Assembly (NCBI RefSeq): GCF_027580225.2
Contig: NC_073358.2
Span: 10,653,001 to 10,717,000 of the forward strand
Direction of reading: 5' to 3'
Source: Misgurnus anguillicaudatus
Lineage: Eukaryota > Chordata > Actinopteri > Cypriniformes > Cobitidae
DNA length: 64,000 bases
A program made the position numbers and the translations under genes. Shown one piece after another: positions 1 to 14,100 of this stretch. Position 1 is the first letter of the stretch, and each line of letters starts with the position of its first letter. Below the pieces are notes generated by a model, which saw nothing but the letters and a program-made list of their open reading frames with translations, did not search any database and was not told the origin of the DNA.

Positions 1-195
1 TGCGTTTTCTGTTCCTTAACTAAAAAGAAATGCTAAAAAAATTAACATGTTACCATATTTTATTATAAAATAAATAGTTCTTTCTATTATTAAATGTTGT
101 TGTGTGTGATTGTTTCAACATTTATTTTTTGATCATGTAAATTGTTTTTTTAAATAACCCTGACCATAAACATACTCAAAAACATAATGTAATGT

Positions 196-370
196 TTAAA
201 GAGGACATTTCACAAGACTTTTTAAATATTTAAAATAAATCTTTGGTGTCCACAGAGTACATTAAATTTTAGCTCAAAATACCATTTAGATAATTTTTTA
301 TAACATGTTAAAATTGACACTTTGTAGGTGCGAGCAAAAATGTGCCATTTTTGGGGGTGTCCTCTAAATA
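196..370. repeat. MITE fragment (TTAAAGAGGACATTTCACAA end)
   Basis: Starts with TTAA and an AAAGAGGACATTTCAC-like terminus typical of fish TTAA-flanked MITEs. The matching far end is not next to it; the nest starting at 376 interrupts or truncates it. Confidence 0.45.
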
Positions 371-969
371 GCAAATGGGTGATTCTCACGAAATCCAGAT
401 TTAGAAGGTGTCAAGCATCCAAATTTTTAAAAAGCCCTTGAAGCCAATTTTTTGCACATATAAGATTAAGGTCTGAACTTACTATAACCATTATTTTTAG
501 GGGATTTAAAAAATATTTCCTGTAGACTTATTTATATTTTTTAGATTATCATTATCAAAAAATTTCATTACCGCAATGATATTACATTAAATATATGCAT
601 TTACAAACTCATGTTTCGGTAATAAGAACTAAAAAGTTGTCTAGGTACTATGACAAACAAAATTTTAACTTTTATTTGGAGAGAAAAAAATAAGAACTGC
701 TTACCTGGTAGCCATCTTGAGTGTCACAGTCAATTATGTCCCTTCCAACCAATTTTCTTTTTAAAATATTAGTTCCTTGAGGACTTAAATAATGATTCAA
801 AATTGTTGCAGAGGATGAGAAAATTGGTCTTGGACACATTTATATTCCTTATTATTGTCTCTACGTTTACCAATAATCACCAAATACCACGTTTCTTTAC
901 TGTAAATGTTTATAGTATAACATGCACTAAAGCTTTTTATTTATTTTATTATTTAAGATTTTTTTATTA

Positions 970-2478
970 TACAGTAAGGAAAATAAGTATTTGAACACAC
1001 TGCTATTTTGCAAGTTCTCCCACTTAGAAATCATGGAGGGGTCTGAAATTGTCATCGTAGGTGCATGTCCATTGTGAGAGACATAATCAAAAAAAAACAG
1101 AAATCACAATGTATGATTTTTATTTGTGTGATACAGCTGCAAATAAGTATTTGAACACCTGTCTATCAGCTAGAATTCTGACCCTAAAAGACCTGTTAGT
1201 CTGCCTTTAAAATGTCCACCTCCACTCCATTTATTATCCTTCCAAGGATATCCTTCCATTATTCCAAGGTTACTGTTAGTAATACTAGGGTGACCATACG
1301 TGCCATTTTCGCCGGGTGTGTCCTGGCCAGGATTTCTGTGCGTCTTCCGGAAGTCGTATTTGTTTTGCGCATATGCCATTCAATTAAAAACATAAGACAT
1401 ACAATCGTAGTTTCATTCTTACCTTAAAATGTAACGGTTGCTTTTTTGTAATAATAATAATAATAATCCTCTATGACGTATGCGGTCGACAAATACGACT
1501 TCTGGAAGACGCACCCGAAATCGTGGACAGGACGTGTCCGGGAAGAATGGCACGTATGGTCACCCTAAGTAATACACTAAGACGTTATGGTTTGAAATCA
1601 TGTATGGCACGGAAGGTTCCTCTGCTTAAACCAGCACAGTTCAAGACCCGTCTTAAGTTTGCCAATGACCATTTGGATGATCCAGAGGAGTCATGAGAGA
1701 AAGTCATGTGGTCAGATGAGACCAAAATATAACTTTTTGGTCATACTTCCACTAAACGTGTTTGGAGGAAGAAGAATGATGAGTACCATCCCAAGAACAC
1801 AATCCCTACTGTGAAGCATGGGGGTGGTAGCATTATGCTTTGGGGGTGTTTTTCTGCACATGGGACAGGGCGACTGCAGTGTATTAAGGAGAGGATGACC
1901 GGGGCCATGCATTGCGAGATTTTGGGGAACAACCTCCTTCCCTCAGTTAGAGCATTGAAGATGGGTCGAGGCTGAGTCTTCCAACATGACAATGACCCAA
2001 AGCACACAGCCAGGATAACCAAGGAGTGGCTCTGTAAGAAGCATATCAAGGTTCTGGCGTGACCTAGCCAGTATCCAGACTTAAACCCAATAGAGAATCT
2101 TTGGAGGAAGCTCAAACTCTCAGCGACAGGGCAGAAAGCTGACTGATCTAGAGAAGATATGTGTGGAGGAGTGGGCCAAAATCCCTCCTGCAGTTTGTGC
2201 AAACCTGGTGAAAAACTACAGGAAACATTTGAACTCTGTAATTGCAAACAAAGGCCAAATATTAACATTGACTTTCTCAGGTGTTCAAATACTTATTTGC
2301 AGCTGTCATACAGATAAATAGTTAAAAAATCATACATTGTGATTTCTGGATTTTTTTTAGATTATGTCTCTCACAGTGGACATGCACATACAATGACAAT
2401 TTCAGACTCCTCCATGATTTCTAAGTGGGAGAACTTGCAAAATAGCAGTGTGTTCAAATACTTATTTTCCTCATTGTA
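970..2478 (+). mobile_element. Tc1-like element with IR/DR termini (defective)
   Basis: The inverted termini are about 200 bp and bounded by TA. Each carries an outer and an inner copy of AATAAGTATTTGAACAC (left about 981 and 1143; right about 2282 and 2455), the IR/DR arrangement known from Sleeping Beauty-type Tc1 elements. The interior keeps transposase remnants: [11 protein letters not shown] near 1979-2011 and DLNPIENLW near 2080-2106. In-frame stops and a missing N-terminal coding part make it inactive. It carries a hAT MITE at 1286-1567. Confidence 0.88.
1286..1567. mobile_element. Non-autonomous hAT MITE (282 bp) with 8-bp TSD
   Basis: The termini TAGGGTGACCATACGTGCC and their complement are flanked by a perfect 8-bp duplication AGTAATAC (1278-1285 and 1568-1575). 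The ends pair over about 80 bp. It interrupts the Tc1 transposase relic, whose uninterrupted form is seen at about 49362-49390. Confidence 0.9.
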
Positions 2479-2959
2479 ATTAATTAAAAAAATCTTTAAA
2501 AAAAAAAAGCTTCAGTGCTTGTTATACTACAAACATTTACAGTAAAGAAACATGTGGTATTTGGTGATCATTGGTAAAAGTAGAGACAATAATAAGGAAT
2601 ATAAATGTGTCCAAGACCAATTTTAGCAGGGTGTTCAAATACTTACTTTCCTCACTGTAAAAATTTCCATGTCAAAGAACCCAAATCCAGTCATGGACAC
2701 GTTGCGGTAATGAAAATTTTCCCCTTAAATGTGGAAAAAACAACAAAATTGGTTTGTATGATGTCATTTAAAATCATGTGCAAAATAGTACATGAAGAGA
2801 TGTTTGTAACTGTATGCTGCTTCTTTTGATAGCATTTTACTTTTATCATCAAAATGTTTCATGACACCTCATAAGTCTTATTTCACGAGAATCACCCACA
2901 TGAGCATATGGTAGTGCCATGGTTGGATAGTCCTCTTCTGACATCACAATGGTTTACCA

Positions 2960-3076
2960 AAACTAAGTTACTGGGTTGTTCTTTTGCACGTTTTCTAGGT
3001 TGATAGAAGCACTGGGGACCCAATTATAGCGCTTAAACATGGAAAAAGTCTGATTTTCATGATATGTCACCTTTAA
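2960..3076. repeat. MITE fragment, TTAAAGG-GACAT-family, inverted
   Basis: The reverse complement reads TTAAAGGTGACATATCATGA, then AAATCAGACTTTTTCCATG and GGGTCCCCAGTGC. A second copy of the same family is at 25960-26092. Confidence 0.55.
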
Positions 3077-3223
3077 TCGTTTTTTTTAGTTGTTTACATA
3101 CAAAATTTTCTTACAGTAAATTCACATACGATTAACTTTAATGTGATATAGTACACAGGGAGCACTGTATGTGATGAAAGATATGGGTGTGTTTGTTAGT
3201 TAAAAGTGGGCGTTTAATACGAC

Positions 3224-3564
3224 TTGGTGATTCACAAGCGGTGCGTCTAGTCATTTGGCATGCTTGAAGTTGTTTACATTTTTCTGTGATAAGGTGTGAC
3301 TTGGCTGTCAATGCAAGGTTGAAAAAAATGCATTCAAAGCTTATAATCGTTTAACATTTACTGTATATTTAGCTGCAGTCTAATTGTATTATTAGGAGTG
3401 ATACATGACTACAGCACTGATGTAAACATATATGATGCAAACCATTTTAAAAGATATTTTTGTGACAATGTAAAGCTGGTGGATGAGTTTGTGTTTCGCA
3501 GGTGTCAGAAGTAAACAACTTCAAGCATGCCAAATGACTAGACGCACCGCTTGTGAATCACCAA
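3224..3564. repeat. Perfect 54-bp inverted repeat with 233-bp spacer
   Basis: Positions 3224-3277 and 3511-3564 are exact reverse complements over 54 bp, beginning TTGGTGATTCACAAGCGG. The spacer is ordinary AT-rich sequence with no coding content. It is either a short foldback/MITE or the result of a recent inverted duplication. Confidence 0.92.
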
Positions 3565-3565
3565 A

Positions 3566-4043
3566 CAGACCCAGTTCCGGTAGATGTGAAAGTCGGCACA
3601 CCTCTGATCTACTGGTCGTCCTTCAACGTGATGCCCAGCTGATGCCTGACCAACGATCACCGGCAGAACCCGCTTAATCTCCTTATCCGTTTATATGTGT
3701 GTGTATATACATATATATCTCCCAAGGGTTTTTCCCTCCTAGGACTTTTTTTATTTCCTCGGCTAAACAGCCCAGGGTTTTTTTTCTCCTAGGGGGTTTT
3801 TTACCCCGGGGAGGCAGCCTTCTTCCTCTTAACTTAGCTTCCTCTTCTAGATGTTACATAAGTAATACGCTCGCTTATAATGTTGAGTCATAGCCGCAGC
3901 AAATTTGACTGCTTATGCTATCGTGTATTATGTTGTGCTATTTGTTGTTTTTCTGTGCTTTTACTGCTTCTATTAATGTAAAGCTGCTTTGAAACAATTA
4001 ACTATGTGAAAAGCGCTATATAAATAAAATTGAATTGAATTGA
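3566..4043 (+). mobile_element. LINE 3' end with TTGAA-repeat tail
   Basis: The sequence ends GTAAAGCTGCTTTGAAACAA, then AAAAGCGCTATATAAATAAA followed by ATTGAATTGAATTG. This matches a common fish LINE 3' terminus. No reverse transcriptase frame is left in this copy. Confidence 0.6.
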
Positions 4044-5053
<1,010 letters not shown>

Positions 5054-5146
5054 ATGGATTCAATACGACGGGTTCCAACGAGGATGAAGAACAGAATGCA
5101 AGAAACGACTTTAGGAGCTGAGAGAGAGCATTTTGAGAAACAGCAG
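5054..5146 (+). CDS. hip1r: hip1r exon 1 (residues 1-31)
   Basis: Begins [10 protein letters not shown] and ends EREHFEKQQ, matching the HIP1R N-terminal pattern M-x-S-I-x-x-V-P and AEREQF. Donor gtatgt, phase 0. The following intron 1 is 27,833 bp and filled with transposons. Confidence 0.93.
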
Positions 5147-8100
5147 GTATGTTTATTAGATCTCTTTAATTAAATATATCCGTGTGAATGTTGCTATGCT
5201 AACTGTCGCGATATGTAAACGACATTGAACGGTATGTGGGGAAACCGGCGCGTCCTCGTTGTGGATGCACGATTACAAACACGCAACTCAATAGCGCATC
5301 GACAGAAAATGTCGGCCGTTGCGAATGTATTATAGTGTTTTGTTATTGTTTCTTACATTGTCGTTTTTAACATTACTGAGTTTCTTTCTCAAACAAGCTT
5401 TAGCGACCGGTTAGACTCGTTTTGGCACGAGATAAGGTCGCGTTCGGAACTCGTTACACCTGTCCGCGAGACTTCGTCACCTGCGCCGATACAAAGTTGC
5501 GCGCGAGGGATGGTTTAAGTGGCACGCATTCAAATCGACAGTGACATTTTCCAATAACCAAACATATGTTTGTTTATGCGTTTCGTTTAAGATTGTAGAT
5601 GGGCCGATGTACTAACAATAAACACAGACTGTTTAGATTTGTAAATGTGAAAACCCAGCTGAAATCATTTTTTGTCATTTACGGTTTTTACGTGAAATGT
5701 AAAGAACATTTTGTGAAAAACGACCTTGATATCTTGAATAATGACTGACTAAAATCATTTCTCAAATTGAAATCAATGACTGAAATCATACTATGATGCT
5801 CATAATCTCCTCATTAGCCTACATTATAACACTTTAGCCTGGATTTCTCTGACAGGATCATAAATATGACGTTTGCTTACTGGGAAAATTATGTCACTGC
5901 CCCTTTAAATCCCAATGCGGTTAGACGATAAGTAATTCGTGTAATGTAACATGACTCTGCTAAAAATCACAACAGTTAAGTTTTTTTAGGCTGGTGGTTT
6001 GTCCAGTACTGTCTTTTGTACTGTAAAGGATTGATTCCACAAAAATAATCCCATAGTTATCCTACCTACCTAATAATCATAAAGAATACTATAGTACGCA
6101 TGTTTCGTATAGTAACATGTAGTTAAATTCCTAGATAGGCATACTATGGTGTTTTTGAACCTTATTATTGTAAAAGCAAGAGTCAGCTACATCCAAGTCA
6201 AAACCTTCTTTAAAATACTGTAACGTACTACATAGTTTACTGTAGAGTACTATAGGTTTTTTCATGTGGGTTGTACAACCCCAAATCAGAAAAAGTTGGG
6301 ACACTGTAGAAATTGTGAGTAAAAAAGGAATGGAATAATTTACTAATCTTATAAACTCATATTTTATTTAGAATATAGATAACAAATCAAATGTTGAAAG
6401 TGAGACATTTTAAAAATGTCATGCCAAATATTGCCTCATTTTGGATTTCATGAGCTACACATTCCAAAAAAAGTTGGGCCAGGTAGCAATAAGAGGCCAG
6501 AAAATTTAAATGTACATATAAGGAACAGCTTAAGGACTAATTTGCAACTTATTAGGGAAATTGGCAACATGATTGGGTATAAAAAAGCCTGTCGGGGTGG
6601 CAGTGTCTTTTAGAAGTCAAGATGGGCAGAGAATCACCAATTCCCCCAATGCTGCGGCGAAAAATAATTTTCTAAGTTTATCAGAGAAAAATTGCAAAGA
6701 ATTTTAAGTTATCATCATCTACAGTGCATAATATCTTCCAAAGATTGAGAGAATCTGGAACAATCTCTGTGCGTAAGGGTCAAGGCTGGAAAACCGTACT
6801 TGATGCCCGTGATCTTCGGGCCCTTAGACGGCACTGCATCACATACAGGAATGCCACCGTAATGGAAATCATAACATGGGCTCTGGAATACTTCCAGAAA
6901 ACATTGTCGGTGAACACAATCCACCGTGCTGTTGTCGGCTAAAACTCTGTAGGTCAAACAGGAAGCCATATCTAAACATGACCCAGAAGCGCAGGTGTTT
7001 TCTCTGGGCCAAGGCTCATTTATAATGGAGTTTGGCAAAGTGGAAAACTATTCTGTGGTCAGACGAATCAAAATTTGAAGTTCTTTTTGGAAAACTGGGA
7101 CGCCATTTCATCCGAACTAAAGAGGACAAGGACATCCCAAGTTGTTATTAGCGCTCAGTTCAGAAGCCTGCATCTCTGATGGTTTGGGGTTGCATGAGTG
7201 TGGCATTGGCAGCTTACACATCTGGAAAGGCACCATCAATGCTGAAAGATTTATACAAGTTTTAGAGCAACATACGCGCCCATTCAAATGTTGTCTCTTT
7301 AAGGGGATGACCTTGCATTTTCCAACATGACAATGCCAGACCAGATACTGCATCAAATACAACATCATGGCTGCGTAGTAAAAGGGTCCGGGTACAGAAA
7401 TGGCCAGCCTGCAGTCCAGATCTGTCACCCACAGAAAACATTTGGCGCATCATAAAGAGGAAGATGCGACAAAGAAGAGACAGTTGAGCAACCAGAAGCC
7501 TGTTTTAGACAAGAATGGGACCACATTCCTATTCCTAAAAATTGGTCTTCCTCCAGCTGTTCCTTATATGTACATTTAACTTTTCCTGCCTCTTATTGCT
7601 ACCTGTCACAACTTTTTTTGGAATGTGTAGCTCTCATGAAATCCAAAATGAGCCAATATTTGGCATGACATTTCAAAATGTCTCACTTTCAATATTTGAT
7701 ATGTTATCTGTATTCTGTTGTGAATCAAATGTGGGTTTGTGAGATTTGTAAATTATTCCATTCCTTTTTTACTCCCAATTTCTAAAGTGTCCCAACTTTT
7801 TCTGACTTGGGGTTGTAGATCGGGTGTAATTGATTGTTCAGTATGTACTTTATATACTGTAGTTTAATTGAACACACTTTATTTGTACTTAAGGGCTGAT
7901 TCGTGAGATCATGTACAGTAACATGGCACAATATGCATTAAAAATGAAGTGAAAGTGATGCTATAGTGCTATAATATAAACATAATGTAATGCGAAAGGC
8001 ATATCAGCTTTCTGATTCTCCTGTGCTCACATATCTGTATGTAAACTGATATATGACCAACTAACTTCATTGTGTTTAATAGGCCCGATAACTGCACATT

Positions 8101-11100
8101 TTTAGATTAAGGTAACAAGATAATGTACATTGCATTTGGGAAAAGACCGTTTAGAGTAATCTAGTTTTATTATGGCTGCTTAAATAAAATTGGCCATGTG
8201 AGAACAGGAATCATTATATATTAAAGCATTAGAAAAGCCACATGATCTTTAAAGGCTTCTGTGTTTCAGGGTTACGCAGGTCTATCAGCCTGGTTTGGCA
8301 GGTTCTTGTTACCTCAGCTGTGGTGTGTACGCTTGTCAATGCATATCTTTGTTGAAATGATCAAGGGTTGGGCTTCCTTTATGAAAGTTATAATGGTATT
8401 CTCTTTTTTAAGATGCACTAAATCAGTATTTTTGAATACATTATGATACCGTTAAGGTATTCAGGCTATTTGACCTGGATTTGTAGTGTTTTGAAAGCAA
8501 ATGAAATGCTTACACATAACACAGCAGAAATTATTTTAACCTGTAGGCAATGCGTCATATATATTAGCTTTTCTAGCTGCAAGGTCAAATATGCCACATA
8601 GTGTTGTGTGTTTACTTTACAGCTCTTGTGTGTTGGGTGTCGGTTTGTCGTAGGCTCCCACGTGTGTTGGGTCGCCCTGCATTGATGAATGTTGCCAGGC
8701 AACCCATTACCTTTGTGTTAACACGGTGTAAAGCAAGTGTCCAAAGGCAAATGACTGTAGGCTGATCGTATGGACGTTTTTGACGCTGTGCATGCAGATA
8801 AGAGGCCTTAATATTCTTAAAGGGACACTCCACTTTTTTTGAAAATATGCTCATTTTACAGCTCCCCTAGAATTAAACATTTGATTCTTACCGTTTTGGA
8901 ATCCATTCAGCTGATCTCTGGGTTTGGCGGTAGCACTTTTAGCTTAGCACAGTCCATTGAATCTAATTAGACCATTAGCATTGCACTAATAAATAACCAA
9001 AGAGTTTCAATATTTTTCCTATATAAAACTTGACTCTTCTGTAGTTGCATTGTGTACTAAGACTGACAGAAAATTTAAAATTTTGATTTTCTAGGCAGAT
9101 ATGGCTCTCAAGGATATCAAGGACTTTACTGATGTAACATGGCTGCAGCAGGCGTAGTGATATTACGCGGCCATATCTTCCTTGATAATCTTTCCTTCAA
9201 TCTTTCCGTCGGTCTTGGTACACGATGTAACTACAGAAGAGTCAAGTTTTTTAATAGGAAAAACATTGAAACTCTTTGGTTATTTTTCAGCACGATGCTA
9301 ATGGTCTAATCAGATTCAATGGATTGTGCTAAGCTATGCTAAAAGTGCTAGCGCCAGACCCGGAGATTAGCTAAATGGATTGCAAAACGGTAAGAATCAA
9401 ATGTTTAACTCTAGGTGAGCTGGAAAATGAGCATATTTTCAAAAAAGTGAAGTTTCCCTTTAAGACAGGGGTGTCCAGACTTTTTTGTGTGGTGATCTAC
9501 TTTTAAAATGATAAAGCCAACAAGATCTACCTGCTAAAAAAGTTACATTTTTTAATGACAATTTAAAAGCGTATTAGGACTAAACTGCATATCTCTAAAT
9601 TGAATTTAAGGCTGTCCCCATTAGGCTACTCCATTCTTTTTGAGGAGTTAAAAAAGTCATTGAGTACATGTCAAGTACTGCTTAAAATAGCAGAGATGCA
9701 GTTTAGTGAAACAAACTAGAAAAAGACAACAGTATCAGAAGCCTCTCTTTAAAAAACAGAGCAGTGCGACGCGGCTTTCTATTGCTAGGCAACCACCGAG
9801 TCAGCTGTCTTGTCAATCAAATATTGAAGCGTGAGCGCTCTCTTGCTGTTTACTGTCATATTAGCAGAAACTTTAAAAAGAGGGCGCTTGCTCTGACCTT
9901 GTTTGAGGATGAGAGGTGCACAAACACAGGAGAGAGTGAGCGAGTGGAGTCACTGTAAACTTCCCTTACCACAACGTAAGGCCCGTCTCTCCCCTCATTT
10001 GATTGGACAATGGAAAGACGCGAATGACGTCGGGCGCTTCTCCAAACGTTCCTTCAAAGGCGCGTGCTGCGGCCGGTGACAGAAACCGCAAGGAGCTCAA
10101 CGCGCATAAACATAGCTTAAACAGCGCACAAACGCTCCCTGTCCATAGAATATCATTCAAAAAAGTCGCCTGCAACTGCCATAAACGCTTTTGGTGTGAT
10201 TGGCCCCTCTCATAATTCCTATTTCGCGCATGGAGCATCATATACAGTTAACTTATGTGCGATCTACCGGCATTGCCTTTGCGATCGACTGGTCGATCAC
10301 GATCGACGTATAGGACACCCCTGCTTTAAGATTTCAACATCAGCTATCTAAAAGCTGACCAAACACAGCCAATGTCTAAAACAAGGGAACATTTGAACTG
10401 TCTGTGAAAATGTTATAGGCTTTTAGCCATAACATAAAACAATAAATAAATACATAAAAGCAAACACCACTGTTGTAATCACTGCTGACTTTGCTTAATG
10501 CTTACATTTTGGCAAAAAAAACCACGTAGCCAAATTCAAGTTTATTTCGGCAAAAAGTGAGTTACTCATAGCTGGACTAAATCAGGTCTATAGACGATCA
10601 AATGAATGCTATTGATATGGGTCTGTGATTGGCCAGATCAATAACAGGTTTTTATGGGTATTTATTACACGGCCTGTTGGAATGCTTGATTCTGATAGGT
10701 CAGTTGCAACTGATTTGCAGGTTTATGGCAAGCCGTTTTAACTTTTATTCGTTGTTTTGATATCAACAATTCAATTTTCACTAGTTAAAATTTAAATTTT
10801 TCACTAGTTAAAATTTAAATTTTTGATATCAGATATTACATTTCTACTAGTATCAATGGCAATTCTTGATATCAACAGTTACATTCCCACTAGTAACAAT
10901 GTTAATTCTTGATATCAACAATTCAATTCTTGATATCTGTAATTGTATTTTCACTAGTGAAATGTCACCATAGGGTGCTATTCAAATTCAATTGTTGATA
11001 TCAATAATTACATTTTCACTAGTAACAATGTTAATTCTTGATATCAACAATTAAATTCCTGATATCAGCAATTCAATTCTTGATATCAACAATTACATTT

Positions 11101-14100
11101 CCACTAGTAACAATGTTAATTGTTGATATCAATAACTTAATTGTTGATATTAAGAATTGAATTGTTGAAATCAAGACTTGAATTGTTGATATCAAGAATT
11201 AACATTGTTACTAGTGGAAATGTAATTTCTGATGTCAAGAATTGCAATTTTAACTAGTGAAAATTGAATTGTTGATATCAAGAACTCAACGAATAAAAGT
11301 TAAAATGGCTTGCCATACAGGTTTGTTATTCCCAGATCACAAGCGCTCAAAACTTGCTGCAGATAATTTTGACGGGTAGAGTTTAATGTTTCACAAAATT
11401 AAATATCTGTATTAAAACAATTTTTTGAATCACACATTATTATATTTACAAATAATTAAACCAAATTACGGGGCGGTTTCCTGGACAGGCATTAGACTAG
11501 TTTTAGACTAAAATAAATGTAAGAGCTGTTCAAACTGAAAACATTCTTGACATATCTTAAAATACATCAGTGCCCTTTGTTTTGCCTAAAAATGCACACA
11601 AGTAATGTTTTTAGTAAAGCATGTTTGTTAAAACTAGTTATATTTCCTAAATAAACTAAGGTCTAGTCCTGTCTTAAACTAATCCCTGTCTGGGAAACCA
11701 CCCCAATGTGTTTGTGACATTTGAACGTCTTGTCTTATCTTAAAACCGAAAGTAAACTGGATTTCCTTGTGGAAGGTGTGTATTCATTAAATAAGCAAAT
11801 AAAATATTTCAAATCAATATTTAATGTTCCTTATCGGGACAATATACAGGCAGCCGGTTGTTATCATGAAATGAGCCCCTTCAGTGTGATACAAGATCAT
11901 GCTGTCGGGGCTTATTTCTGCGATAACAACCGTTTGCATGTACATTATCCCTTACTTAAAATACTTCCACGATACTTCACATCCTCTGAATTATTTTCTT
12001 TTCCTTGATAAGAATTTCTGTATAATTTTGTGATTTCAACTTTTGAACGCTACAGTATTAACAGACCACTTCAGAAGAGTTTGCACCCTGGATCCATCTT
12101 AACTTTTTACTTTACCAATGGCTTGTAAATCGAGAAATGTCACCGGGCATGAGTGTTCCTTACAGCCCATGAATTAAACAATTACCCTCTTCCCTCCATT
12201 TTTTTTATCCACCAAAGCTAACTTTTATGCACAATTGTGGCTTGCTGTGTGCCCACTGTCTATGTGGTAGAATTAGTATTAACAAATAGCATTAAACAAT
12301 ACATAATGTTATAATGATTCATTGTAATGGGTCTCGGGTGTTGTAGTAGGCTAATTCATTTCTCAAACTACAAAGCCTGTGTCTGTTCTTCTGCCCAGAA
12401 TATGACAAACAGGTCTTGCAGCTTGGCTATAGATGTGGAGGAAGAGGTCATATGAAACAGAATAGAGAGTGTAGTTTATCTTACCCTTCAGTTTCACACA
12501 GTCGTCCTTTCTCATTCAGCAGGTCACACTGTGCCGTCCCTTTCACTGAGAACAGGAAAGACAAAACCAGACCTGGCTCAGGTTTCTATCGGTGTGCAAT
12601 TGCTTTCGTATTTTGTTATTCTGGTAAATAAAACCAGGAGATAAAATGTGAGAGTTATACAGAGTGAAACAAAAGGGTTTTTTAAAGAAACAAAGTGAGA
12701 TCATTGATCTTATATAGACTAAGTGGATTAGTTTATCATGGATAAAGTCACCCTTTGCGTTTTCACAAGCAAGTGCCAAAACACATTACATGATCAAACG
12801 TTGAAGATATACAGGTGCTGGTCATATAATTACAATATTATCAAATAGTTTATTTCACTAATTCCATTTAAAAAGTGAAACTTGTATATTATATTCATTC
12901 ATCATTACACACAGACTGTGTGAGAGTCATGGCCAGAGGGTAGAAAATACACAGGGGCAGTAGCTTCATGCAAAAATATTTTGAGAGTTTATTGTCCCAA
13001 GTAAAAGGCAACCATATACAAAGTAGCAAAAAAAAAAAAACAGGAATACACCAAAATAGGAAAAAACAAAACAAAAAAGAAGTAATACAAAATGTAGCTA
13101 ATAACGGTTGTCTCTGCATATGCCTCTCAACAATAAAATACCAGAGGTCCAAAACTGCAGTCCAAAACCAACAACTTGCATACAATATACAAACACAGCC
13201 CTCTTATACCTTGGCGACCAGCACCAATATATTTAACATGGGAGACACAAAACTAACATAATGGCCATTATACGAACTAACGAAAAAGAACTACAGTATT
13301 CACGTACTACAAATACATAACTTAACATGACTTTTAATTTCCAACATCACAAATCATCAAAAATAATTAGCAATATGCATACTGTAAGCAAACATAGTTG
13401 GCATCCTCTTTCTTGTGAATGCCAATGGTTTAGTCTGGATCGTTGTTAGGAATGGTGTAAATTAGAGCTGCGCGATTCTGTATAAAATGAGAATCACGAT
13501 TCTTTTGCTTAAAATAAAGATCACGATTCTCAAGAACTTTTTTATTTTAAAGACTTACAACCCCTGAACATTAGGTTAACATTAGTTTTTACTAGTTTTT
13601 ACAGGTTTTTACATTCTGCTTCTGAAAGATTCAGATAATTTAAGATAATATTTAAATTCAGTTAATGTTCACTTGAGAGTGTTTATAGTTTCGTTTAAAG
13701 AAAAAAAATTAAATATGCATTTTAAGTAGCCTAAATAAAAAACGAATACGTTTTGGGGCAGATTGCTGCCACATGGATTGACATAAAATTTATGGTAATG
13801 ACTCTGAGCTATGACGGGGTTCGGGACGGCAACCAATCGGAAGACTGAAACGTTCGGCGGCAACCAATTGGAAGGCGGAAACCTCAGCTTGAGAGGATTC
13901 CAGAGAATGCATTCGAGCATCAGAGAGCAGGGCAGCCAGAGCGTTTTTTGACGCTCTCGCCGGCACGCTTAATCTTCACGCCCACTAGAACACTTGGGCC
14001 AAATACAGGAAAATGTCATGTAAGTAGTCAAGTGGACAAGTGCAAAGATAGCAAGTGTGGTTATTTGGATGTAGCCAATGTTTCCCACCGAGCTAAAAAC

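Larger units (their letters stand above)
820..2660. mobile_element. Palindromic Tc1-type MITE split by a Tc1 copy
   Basis: Segments 820-969 and 2479-2624 are inverted copies of each other, about 146-150 bp with few mismatches. The right arm ends in a Tc1-like terminus (2625-2660, gggtgttcaaatacttac to cactgta). The left terminus has been lost. The Tc1 element at 970-2478 sits at the exact centre of the palindrome. Confidence 0.7.
376..2898. mobile_element. TIR element enclosing a transposon nest
   Basis: The left end TGGGTGATTCTCACGAAAT and the right end (inverted TGGGTGATTCTCGTGAAAT) form an imperfect TIR of about 50 bp. The interior is largely the nested palindrome/Tc1/hAT complex. A solo copy of the same terminus lies at 53820-53853. 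No clear target-site duplication was found, so the outer limits are moderate inference. Confidence 0.45.

Noticed and set aside
1741..2268. Reverse-strand open frame of 175 codons
   Set aside because: It is antisense to the Tc1 transposase relic, whose + strand motifs ([17 protein letters not shown]) explain the sequence.
10724..11317. Possible CRISPR-like array of regularly spaced repeats
   Set aside because: The spacing is 21-22 bp between 6-bp palindromes, there is no long conserved repeat with unique spacers, and the DNA is vertebrate.
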